Origin: an uncultured Fibrobacter sp.
Lineage (GTDB): Bacteria > Fibrobacterota > Fibrobacteria > Fibrobacterales > Fibrobacteraceae
DNA: 33,396 nucleotides
Direction of reading: 5' to 3'
Assembly (NCBI RefSeq): GCF_937877005.1
Contig: NZ_CALEFV010000047.1
Location: 1-33,396 of the forward strand
A model generated the notes under the pieces. That model searched no databases, was not told the origin of the DNA, and saw only the letters and a list, made by a program, of their open reading frames with translations. Below are positions 1 to 8,517 of this stretch, one piece after another. A program made the position numbers and the translations under genes. Every line of letters starts with the position of its first letter. Position 1 is the first letter of the stretch.

Positions 1-24
1 CCCGCATCGCGGGGCGCTTTTCTA
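1..24 (+). terminator. Partial terminator of an upstream gene
   Basis: The window opens in a short GC-rich hairpin (CCCGC, loop AT, GCGGG with slippage) followed by GCGCTTTTCT. This looks like the 3' half of a Rho-independent terminator belonging to a gene left of the window. The left arm is cut by the window edge, so the strand and full stem are uncertain. Confidence 0.4.
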
Positions 25-76
25 GCAATCTTTCAAGTGAATGTGTATTTTGTTATCTTTGCTGCGAGAGGTTTAT

Positions 77-991
77 ATGAAATTCTTTGTGACAGGTGTG
101 GGTGGCCAGCTGGGCCACGATGTAATGAATGAACTTGCAAAGCGTGGACACATGGGCGTAGGTTCCGACATGGCTCCTGCCTATAGCGGGGTAGCCGACG
201 GTTCTGCCGTGACGACTATGCCCTATGTACAGCTCGACATTACCGACAGCGCCGCAGTTGACAAGGTGCTTTCAGAAATCAAGCCCGATGCGGTGATTCA
301 CTGTGCAGCGTGGACGGCGGTGGACATGGCCGAAGACGACGCCAACGTGGCGAAGGTCCGTGCCGTGAATGCCGGCGGCACGCAGAATATTGCCGATGCC
401 TGTCATCACCTGGGCTGCAAGATGACCTATATTAGCACCGACTATGTGTTCAACGGTCAGGGCACGGAACCCTGGCAGCCCGATTGCAAGGATTACAAGC
501 CTCTGAATGTTTACGGCCAGACCAAGCTCGAAGGTGAACTTGCAGTCGCGAATACCCTCAGCAAGTACTTTATTGTGCGAATCGCCTGGGTGTTCGGCCT
601 GAACGGCAAGAATTTTATCAAGACTATGCTGAACGTGGGCAAGACCCACGATACCGTGCGCGTGGTGAACGACCAGATCGGCACTCCGACTTACACGCTG
701 GACCTTTCTCGCCTGCTCATCGACATGAACGAAACCGAAAAGTACGGTTACTACCATGCTACCAACGAAGGCGGATACATCAGCTGGTACGACTTTACTT
801 GCGAAATTTACAAGCAGGCCGGCCTTGCGACCAAGGTGGTTCCGGTGACCACTGCCGAATATGGCTTAAGCAAGGCGGCTCGTCCGTTCAATAGTCGCCT
901 AGACAAGAGCAAGCTCGTTGCAAACGGATTCAAGCCCCTTCCGACTTGGCAAGATGCGCTGGCCCGTTACCTCAAGGAAATCGGAGAATAA
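77..991 (+). CDS. rfbD: dTDP-4-dehydrorhamnose reductase (RmlD/RfbD)
   Basis: Reduces dTDP-4-dehydro-L-rhamnose to dTDP-L-rhamnose with NAD(P)H, the last step of dTDP-rhamnose synthesis for surface polysaccharides; cytoplasmic. The 304-aa protein starts with a Rossmann GVGGQLG loop, has the STDYVF segment and the short-chain dehydrogenase YGQTK (YxxxK) catalytic motif, and has the usual family length. An upstream in-frame ATG at 41 exists, but ATG 77 is preferred because GAGAGG lies just before it and the Rossmann strand begins directly after it. A TATCTTTG box at 54-61 may be the -10 region. No other rml genes are visible, although they could lie left of the window. It is followed after 3 bases by a small zinc-ribbon gene, probably co-transcribed. 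Confidence 0.92.
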   Translation: MKFFVTGVGGQLGHDVMNELAKRGHMGVGSDMAPAYSGVADGSAVTTMPYVQLDITDSAAVDKVLSEIKPDAVIHCAAWTAVDMAEDDANVAKVRAVNAGGTQNIADACHHLGCKMTYISTDYVFNGQGTEPWQPDCKDYKPLNVYGQTKLEGELAVANTLSKYFIVRIAWVFGLNGKNFIKTMLNVGKTHDTVRVVNDQIGTPTYTLDLSRLLIDMNETEKYGYYHATNEGGYISWYDFTCEIYKQAGLATKVVPVTTAEYGLSKAARPFNSRLDKSKLVANGFKPLPTWQDALARYLKEIGE

Positions 992-994
992 ACG

Positions 995-1135
995 ATGGCG
1001 GAAAAAGAAACTTATCGCGAAGTGCTGCCGGGCGAGCTTCCGTGCGAAGTGCCGGAATGCGACGGCGTGATGGTCGTTGACCCCGACAATAGCTACAAGC
1101 TGACCTGCGACAAGTGCGGACACATTAAAGAGTGA
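995..1135 (+). CDS. 46-aa zinc-ribbon-like protein
   Basis: A short reading frame of 46 residues begins at ATG 995, three bases after the rfbD stop, with GGAGAA as a plausible ribosome site inside the end of rfbD. It carries two cysteine pairs: CEVPEC (C17, C22) and CDKC (C38, C41), the layout of a small zinc ribbon. The region between them is hydrophilic. Function is unknown; such proteins may bind nucleic acid or act as rubredoxin-like metal sites. Its stop codon abuts a heptad-repeat element that separates it from hrpA. Reading is supported by codon use, the cysteine pattern and tight spacing; no homologue is recognised by name. Confidence 0.6.
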   Translation: MAEKETYREVLPGELPCEVPECDGVMVVDPDNSYKLTCDKCGHIKE

Positions 1136-1204
1136 TTGATGATTGATAATTGATGATTTCTCATTATTCATTATCAATTATCCATCATCCATCATCCATT
1201 ATCA
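1136..1204 (+). repeat. Heptad tandem repeat with inverted arms between the zinc-ribbon gene and hrpA
   Basis: The spacer is built of 7-base units. The left arm is ATTGATG, ATTGATA, ATTGATG. After a short break the right arm is TCATTAT, TCATTAT, CAATTAT, CCATCAT, CCATCAT, CCATTAT. The arms are roughly complementary and could form an AT-rich hairpin. The element starts at the TGA of the upstream gene and ends at the hrpA ATG. Related elements lie at 13964-14012 and 21077-21180. Confidence 0.8.
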
Positions 1205-1205
1205 A

Positions 1206-4200
1206 ATGTCTTACTTGAGCTTGAACATTACATACCCGGAGCTTCCTGTTGTTGAACATCGGGAAGAATTTTTTGAGATGCTCGAAAAGCATCAGGTGGT
1301 GATTGTCAAGGCAGATACCGGTTCCGGAAAGTCGACGCAGCTGCCGAAGTTTTTGCTGGAGTGGTTCGTGGGCAAGGCCGCGGGCGAGCAGGATGCGCGT
1401 CCCTTCAAAATCGGCGTTACAGAACCTCGCCGACTTGCGGCAATTTCTATTGCGGACCGCCTGCGCGAAGAACTCAAGGACGAAACGCTCGTCAGCACCA
1501 AGATCCGCTTTTGGGAGCAGGGCCAGAGTGAAGCGCCTATCAAGGTGATGACTGACGGTATCCTGCTGCAGGAATTCCGCCGCGACAGACTCTTCCGCCA
1601 GTATTCGGCGATTGTAATTGACGAAGCGCATGAACGCTCGCTGAATATCGATATCCTGCTCGGCATTTTCAAGACGGTTTTACAAGCTCGCCCCGAATTC
1701 AAGCTGATTGTAGCCTCCGCGACGCTAGATGCGAAGCTCTTCGAGGAATTTTACGACAACAGCTGCGTACTCGAAGCCGAGGGAAGAACGTACCCGGTCG
1801 ATGTGGAGTATTTCTTTGACGGTAATGCCGCGTCCCGGGCGGCTCTCGACATTAGCGGCAAAGGTGATTCCGGCTTGCTGGATGAAGCCCGCGATGCGAT
1901 TCTCGACCTGGAAACGCGCCATCGCGACCATTTGCTGTGTTTTTTGCCGACGGAACGCGATATTCAAGATTTAGCGGGGGAGCTTGCGCACGAACTGGAT
2001 TCGGCGAGTTTCGATATTTTGCCGCTTTACGGGCGCATGAGTCCCGATGAACAGCGCCGCATCTTTAAGCATACGGGAAAGACCCGCGTGGTGCTTGCGA
2101 CAAACATTGCCGAAACCTCCCTCACGATTCCGGGGATTGCCTACGTGGTGGATACGGGCATGGCCCGCATTTCGCGGTACAATGCGCAGTCGCGTATCCA
2201 GGGGCTCCCGGTCGAAGAAATTTCAAAAGCGTCTGCGCGGCAGCGCACAGGGCGCGCGGGGCGTGTTAAGCCCGGCGTGTGCATTCGACTTTATTCTCCC
2301 GAAGATTTCGAGAAGAGAGACGAGTTTACGGAGCCGGAAATCCGGCGGAGTAATCTCGCGAACGTGGTTCTGCAGCTGCGAAGCCTCGGGCTTGAACTGG
2401 AAAATTTCCCGTTCCTGCAGTCGCCGCCGCATTCGGCATTCCGCGGCGCGTACAAGACGCTTTTCGAACTCGGCGCGTTGACTGCGGACAATTCCAGCGG
2501 CCATGTGACGAAGCTTGGCCGTGAAATGACGCGGCTCCCGATGGACGTGGCGCTTTCGGCGGTGCTTTTACGGGCGCGCGAATCGGGAGTGCTACAACCC
2601 GCGTTAATCGTTTGCTCGGCACTCTCGATTCAGGACCCGCGAGTGGTCCCCGGCGAGGAGCCGGAGCGCACCCGTATCCGCCAGCTGCATCGCAAGTTTG
2701 CGGGGCACAAGAGCGACTTTCTCACCTACATTTGCATGTGGAATGCCTTCTGCGCCGAATGGGACGGAAAATCGTGGAACAAGTTGCGCAAATTCTGCGA
2801 CAAGTTCAGCTTCCATTTTTTGCGTTGCCGCGAATGGATTGACCTCTACGAACAATTCGGCCGCATTCTCGACGTGAAATACGAAAACCGCGTCTGCCCG
2901 CTCGACAGTTTCCACGCCGACAATTTGCACATTGCACTCCTTTCGGGATTCCTCGGAGGAATTGCCCGCCGCGATATCGAAAACGGTTGCTACCGACTGG
3001 TGAGCGGTCGCGAAACGCATGTATTCCCTGGCAGCGATTTGTACGGCAAGAGTGTGGAATGGCTCTTTAGCGCCGAAGTCCGCGAAACCAGCCGCATCTT
3101 CTTGAACAAGGGCGCCGAAATCAAGCCCGAATGGATTATGCAGGTGGCTGAACCCTTTTGCACCCGCCGCTGGTATTCGCCCATGTGGAACCAGGAGCGT
3201 GGCTTTGTAGAAGCGGTGGAAGAAGTGAGCTTCAGGGGCCTTGTCATCAGTCGCGGACACCGGGTGGATTACGCCCGCGTAAATCCCGACGAATGCGCCG
3301 AAATTTTCTGGCGCGAGGCCGTGGTGCTTGGGCAAATGGCACGCCCCTTCGCCTTCATGACCCACAACGAGCGCGTGGTCGAAGACTTGCATGCCTTGGA
3401 GGCTCGCAAGCGCCAGTTCGGGCTTGCTCCCAGCGAAGACGCCCTGGTGGATTACTACGTGCGCATCGCTCACAGCGTCAATTCCATCAAGACGCTCAAG
3501 GACTACATCAAGGAACACACCGACCAGTTCCTGAAATTTGATGCGAAATTTTGGCTGGATCAGAACGAAAACAGCTACGTCATTGCGAGCCCCGAAGGGG
3601 CGAAGCAATCCATGGCGGACTTCCTCGGTAAGGATACCTCGCGGCAGAAAAAATCCGCCAAGGCTCCGGAACCGCAGCTCGGCGGCTCTATCGAACAGTT
3701 CCGCGTAGAAGGCCTTGACGGTTCCAGTCGTATGGTGGTGGGCGAGATGGTCTTTGATGCGACCAAGGAATACGACGGCATTACGCTGGAATTGCCCTAC
3801 GACTTGATTCCGCAACAGACTCCTGCGAAACTCGCACTTTCGATTCACCAGTGGCGCGAGTGGATGATTGAATCCGTCGTGCGCGAAATGCCGAAGGCCG
3901 CCAAGAAACAGCTTGAAAACCGCCGCACCTTTATCGACGATGCCTTCTGTGACCGCCTGAAGGCCGCTCCGCATAAGTCGCCTATGGTTTCGCTGTACGA
4001 AGTCTTTGCCGGAATCAAGCAACTCGATTGCGATATTCCGACGGTGACGCCCGAAAAAGAAAACCATCTGCGTTTGCATGCCAAGATTTTCAAGGCGGGC
4101 TTCCCAGAAAAGTTTACTGTTGAACTTAATCCGGAATGGGGAAGCTTCAACTTGTTTGCCGCGGTCCGTCCGATTGTGGTGACATTCGGCATTGATTTTG

Positions 4201-5087
4201 CGCTTGACGGGATGCGTTTTGGCTGGCGACTCGGTGAATCGGCCCTCATGACTCCGGCGGAATCTTCTTTTTGGCAGGCGTTCCGCAAGCGTATTGAAAA
4301 GCCTGTCGAGGATAGGGAAAATGCCGTTTCGGCATTGGTGTCTAGGCTAGAATCGGGACTTTATCTAAGCGAAGGCTTTGAGACGGTTTCTCGCGAATGG
4401 ATTCTCAAGTCGCTGTTGGCCGATGACTTTGACGCGGGACGTTGTGTCCACGTGACAGGGGTTGAATTTTCTCGCGGTCGTAAGATTAATGATTTCAAGA
4501 ATCTTGCCGCAAACACCCGTAGCGAAGATGAAACGATGCGTCTCGCCTTGGCTCGCGCCACTTACGAATCCGCGCTGCTTGGTGGTGAAATTTTTGCCAA
4601 GTTCTGGGATATGCTGCGTGGATTTACGGTTTCGATGCGGCAAGGAACAGACCATGTGCATGATGCGCTGTCGGTTTTGCAGGGACGCTGCAAGAACATT
4701 ATGAAGATTATCGCTCTTTACCAGCCCGATGCGAATGCGACAACCTTGTTTGAAAGGCTTACCATGCTGGGCGCACCGAATCCCGCCCGAGACAAGGCTC
4801 CCGAACGTCCCCAGTTGTCGGTGCGCACGCTTCGCGAAAAGTTTAGGCCTTTCCTCAAAGCGAGGTTCATGAAGGACCACGAATTGAAAATGGCGCGCGA
4901 AATTCTTTCGAAAATGGAACGCCTGCAGCAGGAAGATTCGGAATATCCGGAACTTTACCTGCAGGCATCGGCCTTGCTTGAAAATTTTGAAATTCTCAAG
5001 TTTAAGCGCAAAGGCGACGATGCCGAAGAAGTGGTTGAAGACGATGCTCTTGCAAAGTTGAAGGGTCGATTCGGCAAGTTGAAATAA
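1206..5087 (+). CDS. hrpA: ATP-dependent RNA helicase HrpA (DEAH box)
   Basis: A 1293-residue DEAH-box helicase, close to the length of E. coli HrpA (about 1300). HrpA unwinds RNA and in E. coli acts on fimbrial mRNA and stalled ribosomes; cytoplasmic. Visible motifs: Walker A GSGKST near residues 39-44, DEAH at about 139-142, SATLD, the late helicase motif QRTGRAGR, and a long C-terminal part as in the HrpA/DUF3418 architecture. Start at ATG 1206 (MSYLSLNI); the 21 upstream in-frame codons come from the heptad repeat and are unlikely to be translated. A palindromic repeat is inserted in frame at 3579-3612 (residues about 792-803), encoding VIASPEGAKQS, in a region that looks like a linker. 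The next gene has its own promoter-like sequence at 5106. Confidence 0.93.
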   Translation: MSYLSLNITYPELPVVEHREEFFEMLEKHQVVIVKADTGSGKSTQLPKFLLEWFVGKAAGEQDARPFKIGVTEPRRLAAISIADRLREELKDETLVSTKIRFWEQGQSEAPIKVMTDGILLQEFRRDRLFRQYSAIVIDEAHERSLNIDILLGIFKTVLQARPEFKLIVASATLDAKLFEEFYDNSCVLEAEGRTYPVDVEYFFDGNAASRAALDISGKGDSGLLDEARDAILDLETRHRDHLLCFLPTERDIQDLAGELAHELDSASFDILPLYGRMSPDEQRRIFKHTGKTRVVLATNIAETSLTIPGIAYVVDTGMARISRYNAQSRIQGLPVEEISKASARQRTGRAGRVKPGVCIRLYSPEDFEKRDEFTEPEIRRSNLANVVLQLRSLGLELENFPFLQSPPHSAFRGAYKTLFELGALTADNSSGHVTKLGREMTRLPMDVALSAVLLRARESGVLQPALIVCSALSIQDPRVVPGEEPERTRIRQLHRKFAGHKSDFLTYICMWNAFCAEWDGKSWNKLRKFCDKFSFHFLRCREWIDLYEQFGRILDVKYENRVCPLDSFHADNLHIALLSGFLGGIARRDIENGCYRLVSGRETHVFPGSDLYGKSVEWLFSAEVRETSRIFLNKGAEIKPEWIMQVAEPFCTRRWYSPMWNQERGFVEAVEEVSFRGLVISRGHRVDYARVNPDECAEIFWREAVVLGQMARPFAFMTHNERVVEDLHALEARKRQFGLAPSEDALVDYYVRIAHSVNSIKTLKDYIKEHTDQFLKFDAKFWLDQNENSYVIASPEGAKQSMADFLGKDTSRQKKSAKAPEPQLGGSIEQFRVEGLDGSSRMVVGEMVFDATKEYDGITLELPYDLIPQQTPAKLALSIHQWREWMIESVVREMPKAAKKQLENRRTFIDDAFCDRLKAAPHKSPMVSLYEVFAGIKQLDCDIPTVTPEKENHLRLHAKIFKAGFPEKFTVELNPEWGSFNLFAAVRPIVVTFGIDFALDGMRFGWRLGESALMTPAESSFWQAFRKRIEKPVEDRENAVSALVSRLESGLYLSEGFETVSREWILKSLLADDFDAGRCVHVTGVEFSRGRKINDFKNLAANTRSEDETMRLALARATYESALLGGEIFAKFWDMLRGFTVSMRQGTDHVHDALSVLQGRCKNIMKIIALYQPDANATTLFERLTMLGAPNPARDKAPERPQLSVRTLREKFRPFLKARFMKDHELKMAREILSKMERLQQEDSEYPELYLQASALLENFEILKFKRKGDDAEEVVEDDALAKLKGRFGKLK
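3579..3612. repeat. In-frame CATTGCGAG...GAAGCAATC palindromic repeat inside hrpA
   Basis: GTCATTGCGAGCCCC, then GAAGGGGCGAAGCAATCC. The ends match the repeat family also seen at 8422, 18116, 18283 and 18467. The centre GCCCCGAAGGGGC is a perfect palindrome. It stays in the hrpA frame. Confidence 0.75.
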
Positions 5088-5105
5088 TTTGTTTGTAGCT
5101 TTTGC

Positions 5106-5118
5106 TATATTTATCGAC
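5106..5118 (+). promoter_or_regulatory. -10-like TATATT fused to the start codon
   Basis: TATATT at 5106-5111 is followed by exactly seven bases and then ATG 5119. No Shine-Dalgarno fits between them. With normal -10 spacing, transcription would begin at or next to the A of ATG, giving a leaderless mRNA. Confidence 0.5.
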
Positions 5119-5661
5119 ATGAGAAAAATACTGTTGCTTTGTTCTGTCTTGCTTTGGATTGTCGGCTGTTCTTATATTACCGGTGGCGAAAGCGTTTCTC
5201 CTGACATCATTGAATTAGCCGATATCCAAGGCTGCTATTATGATTCCAATGTAAGCTCTTCGTTCTATGTGGCTTATCATCACGAAGACTTTGGTACTGA
5301 GAGAGTTGAGGTTAATGATAGCCTCTATCAATGGGTTTACTGCCGCAAGGTCTGTATCGATAGCACTAATGCTACGGATCTGACTTATGAACGGCGAATT
5401 TACTGGACTCTGGATACCCTGCAGCGGTTGTCGTCGTTCTTTGCGGATTCTTCCTTGGGAAAGGGATCTGCTTCGGTAATTTCCTACGACGAGAATGACG
5501 GACACTTTTACAAGAACTTGTACATGAAGATAAAGTACCCTGATTACAGTTCTAATGAAGCGCATCGCTATATTTTTGAAGAACGCGATGGAATCAAGTA
5601 CATCTATCATCATGGCTCGGTCATTCTGTCTTCGGTGGAGGATGACGCATGCGCAGAATAA
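5119..5661 (+). CDS. Hypothetical lipoprotein
   Basis: A 180-aa protein with a lipoprotein signal: short basic n-region MRK, hydrophobic core LLLCSVLLWIV, and lipobox IVGC with the acylated Cys at residue 17. The mature part is acidic and Tyr-rich (GCYYDSN, YVAYHHED, a repeated Tyr/Asp pattern) and has no domain I recognise. It probably sits in the inner or outer membrane facing the periplasm. ATG 5119 is chosen because it starts the signal peptide. The gene's end overlaps the start of the next gene by 13 bases, so the two are translationally coupled and probably work together in the envelope. Confidence 0.8.
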   Translation: MRKILLLCSVLLWIVGCSYITGGESVSPDIIELADIQGCYYDSNVSSSFYVAYHHEDFGTERVEVNDSLYQWVYCRKVCIDSTNATDLTYERRIYWTLDTLQRLSSFFADSSLGKGSASVISYDENDGHFYKNLYMKIKYPDYSSNEAHRYIFEERDGIKYIYHHGSVILSSVEDDACAE

Positions 5662-6257
5662 TTCTGTTGACGGTGTTCCTTTGTCTGGCTTTTACACATT
5701 CTCATGCGGTTTACTTCGATGCCACTATACAGGATAGCCGTTTTGTAGAGGACAACCATATTTATAAACCGGCTGGAATTATAGGCTTAGCGGTGGAATC
5801 AGGTTTCTTTAATGAATCCGAAAACATTGTAGATTACAAGTTGAGCGTGGGAATACGTCGGTTTGGCTATTCGCATTCCAATGGAGATGTGAGCGTTTCG
5901 CTGTGGGAAATTGAATTCAAACCGTTGATCTACAGCGTAACGGTAAAGGGCGTGATGATTGAAGCCTATCTGGGCATGGGGTACATTTTTGCAGCGAACA
6001 ATATCAATGACGAAATGAGAGCGCACCTGGATGGTGACGATGCGAGGGGAAATCACAATTTTCTGACGGATATGGTGGAAACGTCCACATTTAATTATGG
6101 CTACCGGATTGGCTATCTGGTGACGCCACAGGTCATGGTATCGCTGGTGGCCAATTACCAGGAACCCTTCCCGGGGTGGCAATACCCGCATGAATCGTCG
6201 TTCCATGTGCCTGTTGGTGGAATTGGGGTCAATGTTCAATGGAATGCGCCCTGGTGA
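5649..6257 (+). CDS. Secreted beta-barrel-like envelope protein, unknown function
   Basis: A 202-aa protein with an N-terminal Sec signal (MRRIILLTVFLCLAFTHSHA, cleavage after HSHA near residue 20). The rest alternates hydrophobic and polar residues with many aromatics (YKLSVGIRRFGYS, VMIEAYLGMGYIFA, YGYRIGYLVTPQVMVSLVANY) and ends in VNVQWNAPW, as in small 8-strand outer-membrane barrels. Its start overlaps the upstream lipoprotein gene, and the SurA-type chaperone genes that assist outer-membrane barrel folding follow it. The specific function is unknown; barrel assignment is an inference from the residue pattern. Confidence 0.7.
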   Translation: MRRIILLTVFLCLAFTHSHAVYFDATIQDSRFVEDNHIYKPAGIIGLAVESGFFNESENIVDYKLSVGIRRFGYSHSNGDVSVSLWEIEFKPLIYSVTVKGVMIEAYLGMGYIFAANNINDEMRAHLDGDDARGNHNFLTDMVETSTFNYGYRIGYLVTPQVMVSLVANYQEPFPGWQYPHESSFHVPVGGIGVNVQWNAPW

Positions 6258-6297
6258 CGTTGGGTTGCGGAACTCAAATTTTCTAGATTTGGACTCG

Positions 6298-7122
6298 ATG
6301 AATTTTGTTTCGCGTGTGTTTCCTTTTTTGATTGCATGCTCGCTCGTCTTACTTGCGGGTTGTGATGTCCCGTTCAGCAAGGATGACCCGGTGGTGGTCT
6401 CGGTGGGCGAGGCTAAGCTCCGAGAGTCTCAGATTCGTAGTGTGGCTCCGGAATGGGATTCTTGGACGGATCGCGAAAAGCTGACCTTCCTGGAACATTG
6501 GATTGACGAAGAGACGATTTATCAGGAAGCGGTCATGAATGGAGTCCTGGAGGATTCTGCCTTGCAGGAACAGATCCAGAGAACCGTCCGGAAAATGACC
6601 GTAGACCATTTCTTGCAGGGCTTTGCGGATACCATGATGGTAGGCGATGCGGAAAGGCTTGATTACTACCATGCTCATCCAGAACTGTTTGTTCGTGGCC
6701 GTACGATGGTCAAGGGCGCTTTGCTCTATTTTAAGGATTGGCAGTCTGCGGACCTTTACTATAGGGGCCATAAGAAACAGGTGTACGATTCCCTGCCGGC
6801 GGAACATTACTTAATCAAGAAAATCGAGGTCTTTGATTCGGCTTCGGTTACTCCCGATAGCTGTATGATTCCTTCTATTGCTGAGGTCGAACTGGGTAAA
6901 CTCTCGGTGATGAAGGTTTGTGGCGGAGCCCTCAAGATGTCCGTCGTGGTTTCTAGACTCGATTCTGCAGATGTTCTACCCTATGCCGAAGTGGCCGAAG
7001 ATGTTGCCGCTCGGGCTTGGGTGGTGCACCAGAAAGAGGTGCTGCGCCGTCTGAAGACTGAGTGGAAAAAGGCTCGTCCGATTTTCTCGCAGATGAATGT
7101 TTTTAGCGAAAAGGAAAGGTAA
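6298..7122 (+). CDS. SurA/PrsA-like periplasmic chaperone lipoprotein
   Basis: A 274-aa lipoprotein (signal MNFVSRVFPFLIACSLVLLAGC, lipobox LLAGC, Cys at residue 22). The N-terminal half (VVVSVGEAKLRESQIRSV, then helices around LEHWIDEETIYQEAV) resembles the SurA/PpiC N-terminal chaperone domain. The C-terminal half lacks the clear parvulin signature GGxLG and looks like a degenerate prolyl isomerase domain, so it may act as a chaperone only. Start chosen at ATG 6298 because of the lipoprotein signal; earlier in-frame ATGs overlap the previous gene. TAGATT lies eight bases before the ATG. The stop overlaps the next gene's ATG by one base (TAATG), so it is coupled to surA. Confidence 0.75.
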   Translation: MNFVSRVFPFLIACSLVLLAGCDVPFSKDDPVVVSVGEAKLRESQIRSVAPEWDSWTDREKLTFLEHWIDEETIYQEAVMNGVLEDSALQEQIQRTVRKMTVDHFLQGFADTMMVGDAERLDYYHAHPELFVRGRTMVKGALLYFKDWQSADLYYRGHKKQVYDSLPAEHYLIKKIEVFDSASVTPDSCMIPSIAEVELGKLSVMKVCGGALKMSVVVSRLDSADVLPYAEVAEDVAARAWVVHQKEVLRRLKTEWKKARPIFSQMNVFSEKER

Positions 7123-8417
7123 TGAAGTTCCCTGCTATGATGAAGCGAATTTTTTTGATGCTGAGTTGCATCGCCTCGGTTGCACTGGCGGAGCCCGTGC
7201 TGATGGAAGGGGTGGCGGCTGTGGTTGACGGCAAGCCTATCATGCGTTCTGAGTTCTTGAACAACTTGTACCGCTTCCAGGAAACTCCCGAAGGATCCGC
7301 AATGTCCGAAGCGGATCAGCGCAAGTATGTACTTGACCAGATGATCGAAGAAAAGGTCCTGCTAAGCCGCATTGACCGTGATTCCATCGTAGTGTCGGAA
7401 GCCGAAGTGGACCAGCGCGTGAATGCTCACTTGTCCCAACTTGCTGCAAGCCAGAATACGACCCTTGCGACTCTCGAAAAGGCGATTCGCGCTCAGCTCG
7501 GTATCAGCATGGCCCAGTACCGCGATCAGTTGGCCAAACAGATTCGTAGCCATATCGAAATGACCCGTGTGCGTCAGCGTCATATTGGGGTGGTGAACCC
7601 GACCAAGAAAGAGGTGGATGCCTTTTTTGCGGAATACAAGGACTCCATTCCGCAGCAGTTTAACTGTGTACTCTTGAGTCATATTCAGATTCCTATCGAA
7701 CCGGATTCCATGATCGTGGATTCAGTAAAGAAAATTGCCGATTCCTTGATTGATACGTTGAACCTTGGCATGAGTTTTGAACTTCTGGCAAAGGCTCATT
7801 CTCAGGATAGTTCCGCTGCAAAGGGAGGGGACCTGGGCTATTTCAAACGCGGTCAGCTGGATCCGGCCTTTGAACGTGCGCTAGATGCTCTGAAGAACGG
7901 ACAGTATTCTTCTAATCCGGTCAAGACGAAACTCGGTTGGCATATTGCCCGTGTGATTGGACGTAAGGAAGATGGTGTGCGTTCAGCCCAGATTTTGTTG
8001 CGCACGATTCCGACGCCGAAGGATACAGCCAAGGTAATCGCACTTGCCGATTCTTTACAGAAGAATATCAAGACGACCGAGGCGTTTGCTGCCGCTGCAA
8101 AAAAATACAGCGAGGACAAGTCCAGTAATTTTGCCGGTGGTCGTCTTGGTTGGTTCCAGCGTAACGAAATGGAACCGGCCTACGTGGATCCGGTCGCCAA
8201 TTTGAATGTAGGTGAAATTTCGGAACCTGTACTGATTGATGGAGCTTATCATCTTTTCCGCTTGGATGATTCCCGTCAGACTCGAGACCTGAATCTGGAA
8301 GAGGATTATGCTAAAATCGAGCAGATGGCAGCATCGCGTATCGAAAACCAGAAGCTTGAGACGCTCGTGAAGAAATGGCGCGAGGAAGTTCATATCGAAA
8401 TCCGCATGACGGAGTAA
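7122..8417 (+). CDS. surA: Periplasmic chaperone/peptidyl-prolyl isomerase SurA
   Basis: A 431-aa SurA-type protein, close to the 428 aa of E. coli SurA. It helps unfolded outer-membrane proteins across the periplasm. Order: signal peptide ending ...SVALA near residue 23, SurA N-domain (VAAVVDGKPIMRSEF), a first parvulin domain with AAKGGDLGYFKRGQLDPAFE, a second with FAGGRLGWFQRNEMEPAY, then a C-terminal helix. Both parvulin domains keep the GGxLG(Y/W)F core. Start at ATG 7122 overlaps the upstream stop (TAATG), with AAGGAAAGG just before; ATG 7137 or 7140 would also leave a good signal peptide. Together with the lipoprotein upstream it forms a two-chaperone outer-membrane assembly unit. Confidence 0.88.
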   Translation: MKFPAMMKRIFLMLSCIASVALAEPVLMEGVAAVVDGKPIMRSEFLNNLYRFQETPEGSAMSEADQRKYVLDQMIEEKVLLSRIDRDSIVVSEAEVDQRVNAHLSQLAASQNTTLATLEKAIRAQLGISMAQYRDQLAKQIRSHIEMTRVRQRHIGVVNPTKKEVDAFFAEYKDSIPQQFNCVLLSHIQIPIEPDSMIVDSVKKIADSLIDTLNLGMSFELLAKAHSQDSSAAKGGDLGYFKRGQLDPAFERALDALKNGQYSSNPVKTKLGWHIARVIGRKEDGVRSAQILLRTIPTPKDTAKVIALADSLQKNIKTTEAFAAAAKKYSEDKSSNFAGGRLGWFQRNEMEPAYVDPVANLNVGEISEPVLIDGAYHLFRLDDSRQTRDLNLEEDYAKIEQMAASRIENQKLETLVKKWREEVHIEIRMTE

Positions 8418-8421
8418 AAAC

Positions 8422-8500
8422 GTCATTGCGAGCGCAGCTATACGATACTTGTCAACTTGTTGCCTTAGTAGAGTTATCCTCTTTGTGGAGAAGCAATCCA
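8422..8500. repeat. CATTGCGAG...GAAGCAATC repeat split by about 50 bp
   Basis: GTCATTGCGAGCGCAGC at 8422-8438 and GGAGAAGCAATCCA at 8487-8500 are the two ends of the palindromic repeat family found in trpCF and hrpA. Here they are separated by about 48 bases. The element fills most of the 100-bp spacer between surA and ftsE. Confidence 0.6.
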
Positions 8501-8517
8501 TTGTTTAAAAGGCTCTT

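Noticed and set aside
2604..4079. 491-aa minus-strand reading frame inside hrpA
   Set aside because: Antisense shadow of hrpA codon bias, with no motif support.
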